A stretch of 62,628 nucleotides of DNA. It comes from an uncultured Vampirovibrio sp. (GTDB lineage: Bacteria > Cyanobacteriota > Vampirovibrionia > Gastranaerophilales > Gastranaerophilaceae). The notes below the pieces were generated by a model. The model was not told the DNA's origin and did no database searches. It saw nothing but the letters and a program-made list of their open reading frames with translations. Both the position numbers and the translations under genes were made by a program. This document shows, in pieces, positions 44,932 through 53,704 of this stretch. Location: assembly GCA_910579975.1 (NCBI GenBank), contig CAJTWU010000008.1, forward strand, positions 1-62,628, in the 5' to 3' direction. The stretch's first letter is position 1. Each line of letters opens with the position of its first letter.

Positions 44932-45369
44932 AATTTCCTGTTCAATAATTTCAGCAGCTGATCTAATGAAATGCTCACAAGGACGTTCTTGATAATACGC
45001 TTCTGTTCGTTTTGATGGGATTGGAGTGTCTGCACCCTGAGGTAAATCAAGAAGTTCTCTGCAAATTATAGTGTCATGCTTATTCTTGAATTTTTCAGCA
45101 AGCGCTTGAATTCTTGTATAATGTTTGGTTTTAGTTTCGTCATTGTCAGGTTCTGTATAACCTTCTTTAAGTCCGGCTATTGCAAACATTGAAGTTACGG
45201 CACCGCAAACTTCACGAAGTCTTCCCATTCCTCCTCCAAAAGAAGAGGAGAGTTTAAGAGCAGTGTCTTTGTCAAAACCAAGCTCTTCTGCAAATGCTAG
45301 AAAAACTGATTGAGCACAATTGTAACCCATCTTAAAATTATTTACAGCTTTGTCTGCATAAATTCCCAT
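44923..45369 (-). CDS. C_GCAxxG_C_C family protein
   Basis: 148 residues with the spaced cysteines of this family: YNCAQSV, the core EVCGAVTSMFAIAGL (a G-C-A-x-x-G variant reading C-G-A-x-x-S), IICRELL and RPCEHF. Probably redox-active or metal-binding; some members are linked to radical or selenium chemistry, but no function is firm. Convergent with the CcdA-like gene. Confidence 0.88.
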   Translation of the reverse strand: MGIYADKAVNNFKMGYNCAQSVFLAFAEELGFDKDTALKLSSSFGGGMGRLREVCGAVTSMFAIAGLKEGYTEPDNDETKTKHYTRIQALAEKFKNKHDTIICRELLDLPQGADTPIPSKRTEAYYQERPCEHFIRSAAEIIEQEILN

Positions 45370-45401
45370 ATAAATATTTTAACTTAAAAAGGAGAAAAAT
45401 T

Positions 45402-45692
45402 ATGTCAAATGAAAATTACAATGTAGAAGTAAAAGAAGAAAAATGTTTATGTCACTCTAAGTGGTTTAAAAAGCTATTAACAACAACATTAGGAACTTTT
45501 TTAGGTGTGTTATTTGCTTTATGTTTATTTAGTGCTCTTCATAAACCGCCAATGCCGGCAGCTTGCGCTTGTGGTTGTGGTTGCCCGATGATGCGTGCAA
45601 TGATGTTTCATCATCACAAATTTGATAAAGGGTGCATGAGAGGCGGTGACTTCCATAGAAAAGCTCCGGTAAGAGTAGAAATAGAAGATTAG
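45402..45692 (+). CDS. Small membrane protein with Cys/His-rich tail
   Basis: 96 residues. A cytoplasmic head with CLCHSKW, one membrane helix (LLTTTLGTFLGVLFALCLFS, about 29-48), then CACGCGCPMMRAMM, HHHKFDKGCMRGGDFH and a short acidic end. The alternating Cys, the HHH and the Met residues suggest metal binding (copper, zinc or nickel), outside the membrane if the head is inside. It lies among thiol-redox genes. No known family recognised. Confidence 0.75.
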   Translation: MSNENYNVEVKEEKCLCHSKWFKKLLTTTLGTFLGVLFALCLFSALHKPPMPAACACGCGCPMMRAMMFHHHKFDKGCMRGGDFHRKAPVRVEIED

Positions 45693-45698
45693 GATTAA

Positions 45699-45732
45699 AA
45701 AGGCTCTGATTTTTAATCAGAGCCTTTACTTT
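45699..45732 (+). terminator. Intrinsic terminator
   Basis: AAAGGCTCTGAT pairs with ATCAGAGCCTTT around a TTTTA loop, with a short T-rich tail. Confidence 0.88.
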
Positions 45733-45771
45733 TAAAAATGTTTATGTAACAATAGTTCTTGTAAATTTTAT

Positions 45772-45845
45772 GCCAAGGTAGCTCAGTTGGTGAGAGCGCA
45801 CGGCTCATACCCGTGAGGTCGAGAGTTCGAATCTCTCCCTTGGTA
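45772..45845 (+). tRNA. tRNA with CAT anticodon (tRNA-Met, elongator type)
   Basis: A complete cloverleaf. Acceptor GCCAAGG pairs with CCTTGGT (one G-T pair), D arm GCTC/GAGC, anticodon stem CACGG/CCGTG with loop CTCATAC, T arm GAGAG/CTCTC with TTCGAAT, discriminator A. CCA is not encoded; a T run follows. The first pair is G-T and there is no run of three G-C pairs in the anticodon stem, so it is not the initiator. It is elongator Met or a lysidine-modified Ile tRNA. Confidence 0.95.
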
Positions 45846-45902
45846 TTTTTTTTGTGTTTTTAAAATTATAGCTATGAAAATGTATCTGCTATGGTCTAAA
45901 TA

Positions 45903-47030
45903 TTAGAACTTTTTGAACCTTATATCGGAATGAATACCGGCTGTTTTTTTGCCTTTATTTAAATATCCGAGCTGAATATCACTTTCAACAAGCTGTTCAG
46001 ATGGTGTAATAAGATACACTTGCCCATTGATATCAACATTTTTGGTCATAAAATTATATGCGTGTTCTCTTTTTTGTTCTTCGCTCATTGTGAGCCACTC
46101 AAAACTTTCTACAAAAAGTTTTTTGTTGTTTCTTTTTACTTCTTCCCGCAAGAAAAATCTTTGTCCTCTCCCTTTGTTTTCAATATAGTTGGAGTCATCA
46201 TGATGTGTTACATTTTCAGGGTTAAGACTTTCGTAATTTTCGAGATTGCTTTGTGTAACGACTTTTAGCCTGTTATAAATTTCTTCATATAAACTTTTTG
46301 CTGTATCATAGTCGTTAATTCTATTCAGATAATTGTATTTTAAAAGAATAGAGCCGATTTCTACATTATTTTTGAATAATGGTAAAAATGTTTTTAAGGC
46401 ATTTACAACTTTTTCAATATAAACTTCTTTGGATGAAGAATAAAATGGATTAACCGAGATTGCAAATTCTTTTATGCAATCGGGATTGTTTTTAATATAA
46501 TCACATAATTCTTCTGCTGATTTTTGAGAAAATTTATCCTGTACATTCCAACCGGAAGTAACAAGTACTAAAGGAAGTCCAAGTCTTTCATAGATTTCTT
46601 GTAATGCTTCTCTGGTATTATGTACATCACCTTTAGAGTCCTTAATTTTTGCAACAGGTAAATTAGCATCTTCAAAAAGGGTTATATGGGAGTTTCCTTG
46701 CAAAATGTTAAATCCAAGCCTTTCAGAAAGAGTTGAAAATCCTTCTGTAAATCTTTTTAAATCATCCCATAAAATTGTGTTAATCTGATTAGCAGTTTCT
46801 TTTATCGGTGCAAGTGCATTTCTAAGACAAAAGGTACATTGCTCTCTGCATCCGCGAGCAAGGTTTAGAACCTGAAACCATTTTGTTAGAAATTTAATAT
46901 CTTCCATTTTTACTCCATCAAACAAAGGAATGCCTTCCTGAATTCCTTCTATTTTAGAAAGATTAATTCTTTCAAGAGGGAAGGCAGAGTTTTTTATGCT
47001 TGATGAAATATGTAATGGTTGAATTTTCAT
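45903..47030 (-). CDS. Radical SAM-like protein
   Basis: 375 residues. LARGCREQCTFCLRNAL near residue 60 carries the C-x3-C-x2-C motif. The rest does not match a radical SAM family I know: there is no clear GGEP motif, though a strand LVLVTSGWN may serve. Starts MKIQPLHISSSIKNSAF. Its ATG overlaps the stop of the upstream 236-residue gene by one base (TAATG), so the two are translationally coupled and may act together. Confidence 0.75.
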   Translation of the reverse strand: MKIQPLHISSSIKNSAFPLERINLSKIEGIQEGIPLFDGVKMEDIKFLTKWFQVLNLARGCREQCTFCLRNALAPIKETANQINTILWDDLKRFTEGFSTLSERLGFNILQGNSHITLFEDANLPVAKIKDSKGDVHNTREALQEIYERLGLPLVLVTSGWNVQDKFSQKSAEELCDYIKNNPDCIKEFAISVNPFYSSSKEVYIEKVVNALKTFLPLFKNNVEIGSILLKYNYLNRINDYDTAKSLYEEIYNRLKVVTQSNLENYESLNPENVTHHDDSNYIENKGRGQRFFLREEVKRNNKKLFVESFEWLTMSEEQKREHAYNFMTKNVDINGQVYLITPSEQLVESDIQLGYLNKGKKTAGIHSDIRFKKF

Positions 47031-47740
47031 TAGTATTTAAGCTTTCGAAGTAGATTAGGAATAGTAACTTTTTGTCTTGAAGCTACTTGTTCTATTTCCT
47101 GTTTTCTGTTTTTTATTGAATTGAGTAATTTTTCTAAAAGAGCATCATATTCTTTGCCAAAATTTAAACCTTTTGATTTCTCAATAATTTGAGTTAATTC
47201 TTGTATCATATCAATTTCAGCTTTATTAAATTTCGTTTTGTCTGCTTCATTGACAACTTGAATAAAACTTCTTTTTGCGGCATTTATTGTATCAATAAAC
47301 ATTTTATCAGAAGCAAATTCTTTATCTTGAGGTACAAAATCCTTCATATCTTTGGCAGAAATTAAAGCCAGTGCCGGATCTCTAAAAACAGGTTGTGATT
47401 GAATTTCTTCTCTTATCTCAAGACTGTTCGCTTGACATTCAGGGGATAAGTTGCGTCTTAATTTAGCTGCCTCTATTTCTGAAGCAAAAAATTCATTAAG
47501 ATTATGTTCAGAGTCATTTTCAATTGAACATACAAAATTTAACATAAATTGTGCCATGTTGTGACAACCGCTATCTTGAATTTTATAGTCGTGTAACGCT
47601 TTTAAATCACTAAATCGTTTTTTCATTTCTTCAGCTCGAGCAGCTTTTAATGCTCTGAGCATAGCTTCATGCTCACGGTTTGATTTGAACATAACCTGTT
47701 TATTTATATAAGGTGTTTGATTAATTTTCTGTACTAACAT
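47030..47740 (-). CDS. Lineage-specific helical protein with FKSN motif
   Basis: 236 residues. N-terminus MLVQKINQTPYINKQVMFKS has the F-K-S motif at residues 18-20; the rest is charged helix with a Cys/His pair (SGCHNMAQFM). No signal peptide or membrane segment. Coupled to the radical SAM gene downstream. No known family. It could be the substrate or adaptor of that enzyme (hypothesis). Confidence 0.72.
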   Translation of the reverse strand: MLVQKINQTPYINKQVMFKSNREHEAMLRALKAARAEEMKKRFSDLKALHDYKIQDSGCHNMAQFMLNFVCSIENDSEHNLNEFFASEIEAAKLRRNLSPECQANSLEIREEIQSQPVFRDPALALISAKDMKDFVPQDKEFASDKMFIDTINAAKRSFIQVVNEADKTKFNKAEIDMIQELTQIIEKSKGLNFGKEYDALLEKLLNSIKNRKQEIEQVASRQKVTIPNLLRKLKY

Positions 47741-47825
47741 ATATGCTCCTTGTTTTATTATTTTAAAACCTGTGAATAAAAATTTTGCTATAAAACTTTT
47801 ATAACAAATTTATATTGACTTATTT

Positions 47826-47913
47826 TTATTTATAAAGCTCCGTATTTTTTAGTAAATCTGCAACAATAGTGTTTTCAGCATTTAAAGCTTTTGGGAGCGG
47901 AGTTGTACAAAAG
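47826..47913 (-). pseudogene. Out-of-frame 3' remnant of the ankyrin gene
   Basis: Directly after the TGA of the ankyrin gene, a shift of one base opens a frame of about 30 codons (beginning DDFCTTPLPKALNAENTIV, ending TAA at 47826). KALNAENTIVADLLKN closely echoes the repeat KAIEAENTGLLKLLEE just before the stop, so the two parts belonged to one protein. It marks a frameshift mutation, programmed frameshift or sequencing error. Confidence 0.6.
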
Positions 47914-49551
47914 TCATCTGGAATATTCTTCAAGTAGTTTCAAAAGTCCTGTGTTTTCTGCTTCAATTGCCTTATCCAAAACAGTCTGCCCAACAAGATT
48001 TTTTTTGCTAAAATCGAAATTGCTGTTTTTTAGTGTTTCTAATATTTTTGAAAGTCGACTCATTTTATCAAAGTCTTCTGTGTCAACAGGAGTATCTACT
48101 AACAGATGTCCAATGTTGTCGTGAACAAAATTTATACTAAAATTAATCCAAGGCTGTTTTAATGCATCAATAGATTTAAAAACTTCAATAAGCTTTTCGA
48201 TATATTCTAAGCTTAATATTCCATTTTTTGTATATAATTGACTTGCTTCATTTATAAAATATAAAGGTGCTTCTTGTTTTACAATATCATGATACTTTGT
48301 TCTTTTTGTAAAAGTTAACATATCCAAGTTATCAAATTTTATTTCCCAATTGAAGCTGGGATGATTAATAATATCCTTAAAATTATCAATATCAATATTT
48401 CTATCAATGGCATAAAATGCAAGCGGTTGTTTTTCAGGTCTCAATAAGAGGGTTTGGTAGTTTTTTGTTCTTGTTGTCATAACATCAAGATTTGGGTTTT
48501 GTAAAAGTGCATGAAGGTAGCTTTGGTTGTTCTCAAGAGCCATTTCTAAAGGTGTTTTAATATAAGAATCATATTGGATATGATTTATATCCAGACTTGG
48601 AGCGTTTATATCATACTTTTCAGATGGTATTTTCATAAGAAAGTTTATGTCATAAGAATTTTCGAAAATATCACCATTGTGAAGTATAATGCCCGCTGCA
48701 TTGCAACCTAACCTGTCATAAACATTCCAGTTAACATTTTCGATAGTTAGTAAAAATTCTAATAATTTCCAATTTTTTTCTTTAAAAGCTTTTGTAACAA
48801 GGGTATCCCCGTTTTTATTGCGTGAGTTGATATCTATGTTAGGATTTTCAGCTAAGAATCTGTTACGTAAATATTCACTTCCGGCACAATTTTCCAGCAT
48901 GAAAATCTTTTCATCATGATATTTTACATCTTGTAGAACTTCTTTCGCTTCTTCTGATACCTCATCCTTTTCCATCATTTCAAGAGCTGCATTTAAATTT
49001 TCACCTTTTGATTTTAAGAGTTTTAAAAGAGCAATGTTATTGTTTTTAATCACTTTTCTTATGAGAGAACTATCTTCTACGGGAAACCATATAGGATTAT
49101 TTTCCAGAGATGATATGCAATATTTTTTTGCGTTATCAAATTTAGGGTCGTCCGGTATATTTGCAATATAATGCAATGCTTCATTATGGTTTCTGGGAAT
49201 TATGCTCCAAGTCTTGCTAAAATATTTTAATTCATAAAAAGTATTTTCACTTTTTTTAACGATATTATCAAGTTCTTCTCTAGTTTTAAATTTTAATCCA
49301 GTTAAAAATGGAACATCAAATTTAGGTTTTGATGAAAATAAAGATGTTTTAATATTATGCCCAATATTGTATACAAAATCAGCACCATTTTTAAAAATAG
49401 CTATATCAAATTCGTTAGACCAAGTATTTATAAACTCGTTTTTCAAAATATCTTCTCTTGAACATCCTAGAGATTTTAGTGTTTTTTTCGAAATAACAAG
49501 TTTTTCAAAATTAGGATTTTTATTGTTATTTGAAACAGGTAAAATTCTCAT
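47914..49551 (-). CDS. Ankyrin-repeat protein, probably frameshifted at its end
   Basis: 545 residues. Begins MRILPVSNNNKNPNFEKLVI without a signal peptide. From about residue 165 on there are degenerate ankyrin repeats (NIALLKLLKSKGENLNAAL, NGDTLVTKAFKEKNWKLLEF, KTPLEMALENNQSYLHALL, GQTVLDKAIEAENTGLLKLL). Ankyrin proteins bind other proteins, often host targets in associated bacteria. The ATG overlaps the upstream AAA protein stop by one base (TAATG). The last repeat is cut by TGA at 47914 and continues out of frame to 47826. Confidence 0.8.
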   Translation of the reverse strand: MRILPVSNNNKNPNFEKLVISKKTLKSLGCSREDILKNEFINTWSNEFDIAIFKNGADFVYNIGHNIKTSLFSSKPKFDVPFLTGLKFKTREELDNIVKKSENTFYELKYFSKTWSIIPRNHNEALHYIANIPDDPKFDNAKKYCISSLENNPIWFPVEDSSLIRKVIKNNNIALLKLLKSKGENLNAALEMMEKDEVSEEAKEVLQDVKYHDEKIFMLENCAGSEYLRNRFLAENPNIDINSRNKNGDTLVTKAFKEKNWKLLEFLLTIENVNWNVYDRLGCNAAGIILHNGDIFENSYDINFLMKIPSEKYDINAPSLDINHIQYDSYIKTPLEMALENNQSYLHALLQNPNLDVMTTRTKNYQTLLLRPEKQPLAFYAIDRNIDIDNFKDIINHPSFNWEIKFDNLDMLTFTKRTKYHDIVKQEAPLYFINEASQLYTKNGILSLEYIEKLIEVFKSIDALKQPWINFSINFVHDNIGHLLVDTPVDTEDFDKMSRLSKILETLKNSNFDFSKKNLVGQTVLDKAIEAENTGLLKLLEEYSR

Positions 49552-52500
49552 TATCCCTTAGCCCCTATTTTCTTAATAAATCCGAGAGTATTTTCTAGGG
49601 TTATAGGAGTTTTTGTTTGAATAGAGTTTCTTATTAAATTAAGGATAGTTCGTGAAATTTTGCTTATTGATAATCCGGCAAACGCTATAGCCAATGTCTG
49701 AATTGCCTCAGGAGTATTAATCTCTTTTGTTTTAGGTCTATCATCTAAAAGTTTTTGAATTATTCCTAATCTTGATTGTAAATCAGGGTCTCCAACATAA
49801 ACACAAACACCTAATCTATCTGAGTTTTCATAGAATGCCGGTTCAATTTGATTTAAATCATTTGTTGCCATTGCATAAATAATACCATCTTGTTCTGCAC
49901 TCATTATCATATCTTTAAAGAAATTTGTTTCCTCAACATTATGTTGACTAGCCATCATTGCGCCGCTTGTTTTTGGTACAAGCTGTTGTGCTTCATCCAT
50001 AAATAAAATACTTCTTTCACCGGTCATCTTATATTTATAGGCAAGCTGATCTCGAATTTCTTGAGCATTTTTTGCAAGTTGGTGAATATATGGGCTTCCT
50101 ATATTCCCGCTGTTAAGAGAGTAAATAGGTAGTCCCATTTCGTTTGCAACAGCTTTAATTATTGTTGTTTTACCGTTTCCTGGAGGACCGTGCAGAATGA
50201 AACCTTTAGTAATCGGTAATTTATTTTCTTTTAATAATTGGAGAGTTTCCGGCATGTAAGTTTCTATAATTTCAGACCGTAAAATATTTTTGACTTCATC
50301 CATACCGCCTAAGTTATCAAGTTTTTGAGGTTCACTATCAGTAATTAGCATACGAGGATATTTTGTATCATACATTATAGTGGAATCTTCGCTGATATTT
50401 AGTCTGTGTCCGGCATTTTTAGAATTTTGAGAAAGCATTTTTTCTATATCTTTTTTCTTTCTAACTTTTATTGCATTATCAAAAGCTTCAGAAATAGTTG
50501 TGTTATTTATAACACATTCTGCAATAGCATCGTTAACTATAGCTGAAACCGATGAGGCTACCATACCGCTGCATCGTTTTGCATAACTTTCTAAAATTTC
50601 TTCATCATTAAGTATTGCTGCAATTTGAGGATTATCCTTTCTTTCTTTTAACAGATTTTTCAGAATTTCTTTTGCAGCTTTTGCATCACAGTGTTCGAAA
50701 TGAATAACTGTACCCATTCTTCCATCTCTTGTAAGTGAGTCTGGAAGAGATTCCAGCTCATTTGTTGTTCCAATGAAAAGAATTTTATTTCTACCCCGTT
50801 CAATTTCTTGAAGAAGAGTATTAACTTCTTCAGCGCCTGATTGGCTCTGATCTTTTTGGAAATGGTCAATTTCGTCTATCAAAAGAACACTTGCTTCACC
50901 TGTTTCATCAAACTTTTGAATAAGCTGATCGACTATTTTTCCAATGTTTCTGCTTGTTTCATGAACGTAAGACGAGCCTATATCAGACATTTTCAAAACA
51001 TAAAGCGGTATTTCAAGACTGCGGGCAATAGCTTTTGCCATATAAGTTTTACTTGTACCTGGGTCACCGGCAAAGACACCTCCAGCCGGGAGCTGAATTT
51101 TTGCTTTTCTTAACTTATCAGCATTTAGCCAAGGCTTGAGAATTGCTTCTTCAACACTTGATTTTGTTGCGGGCATGCCGGCTATACTTTCAAAATCTTT
51201 TGCATCAAATTCTGTTGGCTGATAACGTCTTTGAAAAGTATCATACATTGAAGTTTTGTTATATTCATTAATTTCAGGGATATTTTGTTCTTTTGAGAAT
51301 AATTTTATCCTTTCCATCAAATCTTCTGTTGATACGGTATCATTTTCATTAGTTATAGCAAAAATTATAGCTTCATTTAAAATGTGCTTTATCTGTGCGA
51401 TAGAAAAACCTTGTGTTTTATTTGCAATTTTTTCTAAATCCACATTATTAAGTACTGCTCTATCTTTTGCATAATGCCTTATATAATCTATACGGGCGTT
51501 ATAGTCCGGTGATTTAAAGCTGAGTATTCTATCAATTTTCCCCGGAGTTAGAATTGCTTTTGGAATATTTTCTGGGCATTCTGCTGAAAATACCATAAGA
51601 ACTCCTTTTTTTGAAGTTTCATTTAGGGTGCTTAATATTTGGTTGGTAAGCTCTCCGTTTGTTCGGCCTTCTTCAAATAAATTATCTAAACCACGCATAA
51701 ACACAATTGCTCGATTTTGAGTATTTTCATATTCTTTAGATAAAATACTAATCAGACTTGACATTTCGTTTGCATTTGTAACTTCAAATACAGGCATGGA
51801 GGCTTCTGCTCCAAGAGCTTTAACAATACTGGTTTTACCGTTGCCCGGAGGTGCAACGAGAAGTAAGCCGTTTGGAATTGAACTTTTGTTTTGCTGCAGC
51901 TTGTTATTAAATTTTTCGTTTACTACAGGTTCAATTATACTTGTCCGAAGTGCATTTTTGATTTTATCAAGACCTACTATTGAATCCAGATTAGGGAGTT
52001 CTGGTGTATCAAGTCTATTATATGCTTCAGTGCCTTTAATTTTAATAATTTCTTTATTTGGTGCGGATTTGGGTTCTTCAGTTTTTGTGACTTCTTCTTC
52101 TCTTTCGACTTCTTCTATGTTGTTCTTAGGCTTAAACATTGAGAAGTAAGATTTTTTAGTTTTTTCTTCAACAGGCGGAGCTGATGGCTCTTGCTTTTCT
52201 TCGGTTTTAGCATATTGCGTTTCTGCCACTGTTGATACAACTTCTTTTAATCGTTCTTTTAGTTGTGGTATTTCGTTGAATCTCTGCTCGATATGTTTTT
52301 TTACTTCATTAGGCATTACAGCCTCTAATCCGGCCGGACGTAAATTATCATCAAGAGCATAAGCATTTGCACCTCTTGCAATCATTAATTTGGAAATTTT
52401 GTCATTGGGTGACATTGCAAGTGGAGTTTTGCCGTCTTCACCTCTTTGTTTAAGAAGCTCTTCGGATTTTTTTGGATTGATTAGCATTTGTTTTAAGGTT

Positions 52501-52694
52501 TCGTAAAATCCTTTTTGGGTGACAATGTGTATTATATGATTGCCATCTTTATCAACGGGAGTTATTAAATCTTGCTGTCTTTTAATAAATAATAATGCTT
52601 CTTTATCATTTTCTATTCTTTTAAGTTCTGAAAATAATTCACTGTTTTGCGATTTGAAATTTATATTTGTAGAATAGTTCGTTACTAATAGCAT
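49551..52694 (-). CDS. Ankyrin plus triple AAA+ ATPase protein
   Basis: 1047 residues with an unusual build. Residues 1-20 include INFKSQNSEL (F-K-S motif). Residues about 45-115 are ankyrin-like (GNHIIHIVTQKGFYETLK, DGKTPLAM...MIARGAN). Residues 160-220 are a charged linker. Three AAA+ modules follow: Walker A at 281-288 (APPGNGKT) with a degenerate Walker B (VFMRGLDN, no Asp-Glu); Walker A at 543-550 (GDPGTSKT) with Walker B LLIDEID (604-610); Walker A at 836-843 (GPPGNGKT) with Walker B ILFMDEAQ (896-902). The modules resemble classical AAA (FtsH/Cdc48-like). The first probably binds but does not hydrolyse ATP. Likely a remodelling motor; its target is unknown. First of two coupled genes with the ankyrin protein. 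Confidence 0.85.
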   Translation of the reverse strand: MLLVTNYSTNINFKSQNSELFSELKRIENDKEALLFIKRQQDLITPVDKDGNHIIHIVTQKGFYETLKQMLINPKKSEELLKQRGEDGKTPLAMSPNDKISKLMIARGANAYALDDNLRPAGLEAVMPNEVKKHIEQRFNEIPQLKERLKEVVSTVAETQYAKTEEKQEPSAPPVEEKTKKSYFSMFKPKNNIEEVEREEEVTKTEEPKSAPNKEIIKIKGTEAYNRLDTPELPNLDSIVGLDKIKNALRTSIIEPVVNEKFNNKLQQNKSSIPNGLLLVAPPGNGKTSIVKALGAEASMPVFEVTNANEMSSLISILSKEYENTQNRAIVFMRGLDNLFEEGRTNGELTNQILSTLNETSKKGVLMVFSAECPENIPKAILTPGKIDRILSFKSPDYNARIDYIRHYAKDRAVLNNVDLEKIANKTQGFSIAQIKHILNEAIIFAITNENDTVSTEDLMERIKLFSKEQNIPEINEYNKTSMYDTFQRRYQPTEFDAKDFESIAGMPATKSSVEEAILKPWLNADKLRKAKIQLPAGGVFAGDPGTSKTYMAKAIARSLEIPLYVLKMSDIGSSYVHETSRNIGKIVDQLIQKFDETGEASVLLIDEIDHFQKDQSQSGAEEVNTLLQEIERGRNKILFIGTTNELESLPDSLTRDGRMGTVIHFEHCDAKAAKEILKNLLKERKDNPQIAAILNDEEILESYAKRCSGMVASSVSAIVNDAIAECVINNTTISEAFDNAIKVRKKKDIEKMLSQNSKNAGHRLNISEDSTIMYDTKYPRMLITDSEPQKLDNLGGMDEVKNILRSEIIETYMPETLQLLKENKLPITKGFILHGPPGNGKTTIIKAVANEMGLPIYSLNSGNIGSPYIHQLAKNAQEIRDQLAYKYKMTGERSILFMDEAQQLVPKTSGAMMASQHNVEETNFFKDMIMSAEQDGIIYAMATNDLNQIEPAFYENSDRLGVCVYVGDPDLQSRLGIIQKLLDDRPKTKEINTPEAIQTLAIAFAGLSISKISRTILNLIRNSIQTKTPITLENTLGFIKKIGAKG

Positions 52695-52815
52695 AAGGTA
52701 AATATTACTCCTTTTTTCTAATTAAAACTTGTGAAAATAAAATTTGCTATAACAAGCAAAGAAAAATTTTTGGTATTTTAATTAAAAAATAGGAATATCA
52801 TGCCAACGAATTTGA

Positions 52816-53163
52816 TTAAATAGTCTTCAATAAAGAGTTTTCTGCGTTAATCACATCTTTTTCTGTAAGGGCTAAAAATGAGTCTAGTAGTGAATTCTTC
52901 ATTGGAAACACAATTCTTTTCAAAGGAGCTGAATAATTGCTAACCAAACCCAATGTCTTTTTTAATCCTTCTTTTGTTCTTTCTTGAAATAATGCTAAAG
53001 AAGTAGCTTCTTCATGTCCCCAATTTTTAAAATTTTTAGTTTGTGTAAAAAATAAACTGCAGCAATCATGACCTTTACGGTTTGCTTCAGAAAACATTTC
53101 TTCATATAGATTTTTAGGTATTTGAGCCTGATAAGATACAGGTGAAACCTTATTAATTTGCAT
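52816..53163 (-). CDS. Small lineage-specific protein with SYQAQIP motif
   Basis: 115 residues from ATG 53163, chosen because GGGGGA lies about ten bases before it; an in-frame start at 53193 has none. The N-terminus MQINKVSPVSYQAQIPKNLY has Y-Q-A at 11-13. It contains adjacent cysteines (GHDCCSLFF) and is otherwise helical. No signal peptide. Function unknown. Confidence 0.7.
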   Translation of the reverse strand: MQINKVSPVSYQAQIPKNLYEEMFSEANRKGHDCCSLFFTQTKNFKNWGHEEATSLALFQERTKEGLKKTLGLVSNYSAPLKRIVFPMKNSLLDSFLALTEKDVINAENSLLKTI

Positions 53164-53222
53164 ATAAACTATCCCCCAAATAATACAACACAAAATAATT
53201 TTAATTTATTTTAAAATTTGTG

Positions 53223-53681
53223 TCAATTATTATTAAGGATATTTTGGAGAGCTTCGATTTCCCGTTGAACATTTGCTTCCTGTACACGTTTCGCTGCATT
53301 ATAACGATTTCTTTGCTCCGGTGTTAATATTAAAAGAAATTCTTTTTCATATTTATCTTTTATAACAGATAGTCGTTGTTCATTTTTTTCAAAATCTTTT
53401 CTAACGGCATTGATTTGTTCAATAGTGCAGTTGTTACTATTGGCAATATTTTCTATTTTTTTTATTTTTAACGAAATTTTGTGTAATTCCGGTTCCAGTT
53501 CTTTGTAAGCTTGGTTATCTAATTTGTTGATTTTATATTTTTGCTCATTGTCAAGGTTTAAACTATTATAGATGGAAATTCTATGTTCTTTGAAACGTTG
53601 CAATAAATCTTCTGTGTCTTGAGCCATTGCTTGCATGCAGATTAATAAAGATAAACTTATTATTAAAAATATTTTTTTCAT
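53223..53681 (-). CDS. Periplasmic Spy/CpxP-like protein
   Basis: 152 residues with a signal peptide (MKKIFLIISLSLLICMQAMA, cut before QDTED), followed by an all-helical domain ending in the L-T-x-E-Q motif (LILTPEQRNRYNAA). Spy/CpxP family members are ATP-independent chaperones or stress-sensor partners in the periplasm. A similar protein occurs at 60367 with an ECF sigma factor. The signal and motif are clear; the function is inferred. Confidence 0.8.
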   Translation of the reverse strand: MKKIFLIISLSLLICMQAMAQDTEDLLQRFKEHRISIYNSLNLDNEQKYKINKLDNQAYKELEPELHKISLKIKKIENIANSNNCTIEQINAVRKDFEKNEQRLSVIKDKYEKEFLLILTPEQRNRYNAAKRVQEANVQREIEALQNILNNN

Positions 53682-53704
53682 ACTCTTCCTCCTTAGATAT
53701 TATA

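Noticed and set aside
47741..47825. Possible extra small gene before the 236-residue protein
   Set aside because: AT-rich promoter-like DNA with no ribosome site and no sustained frame.
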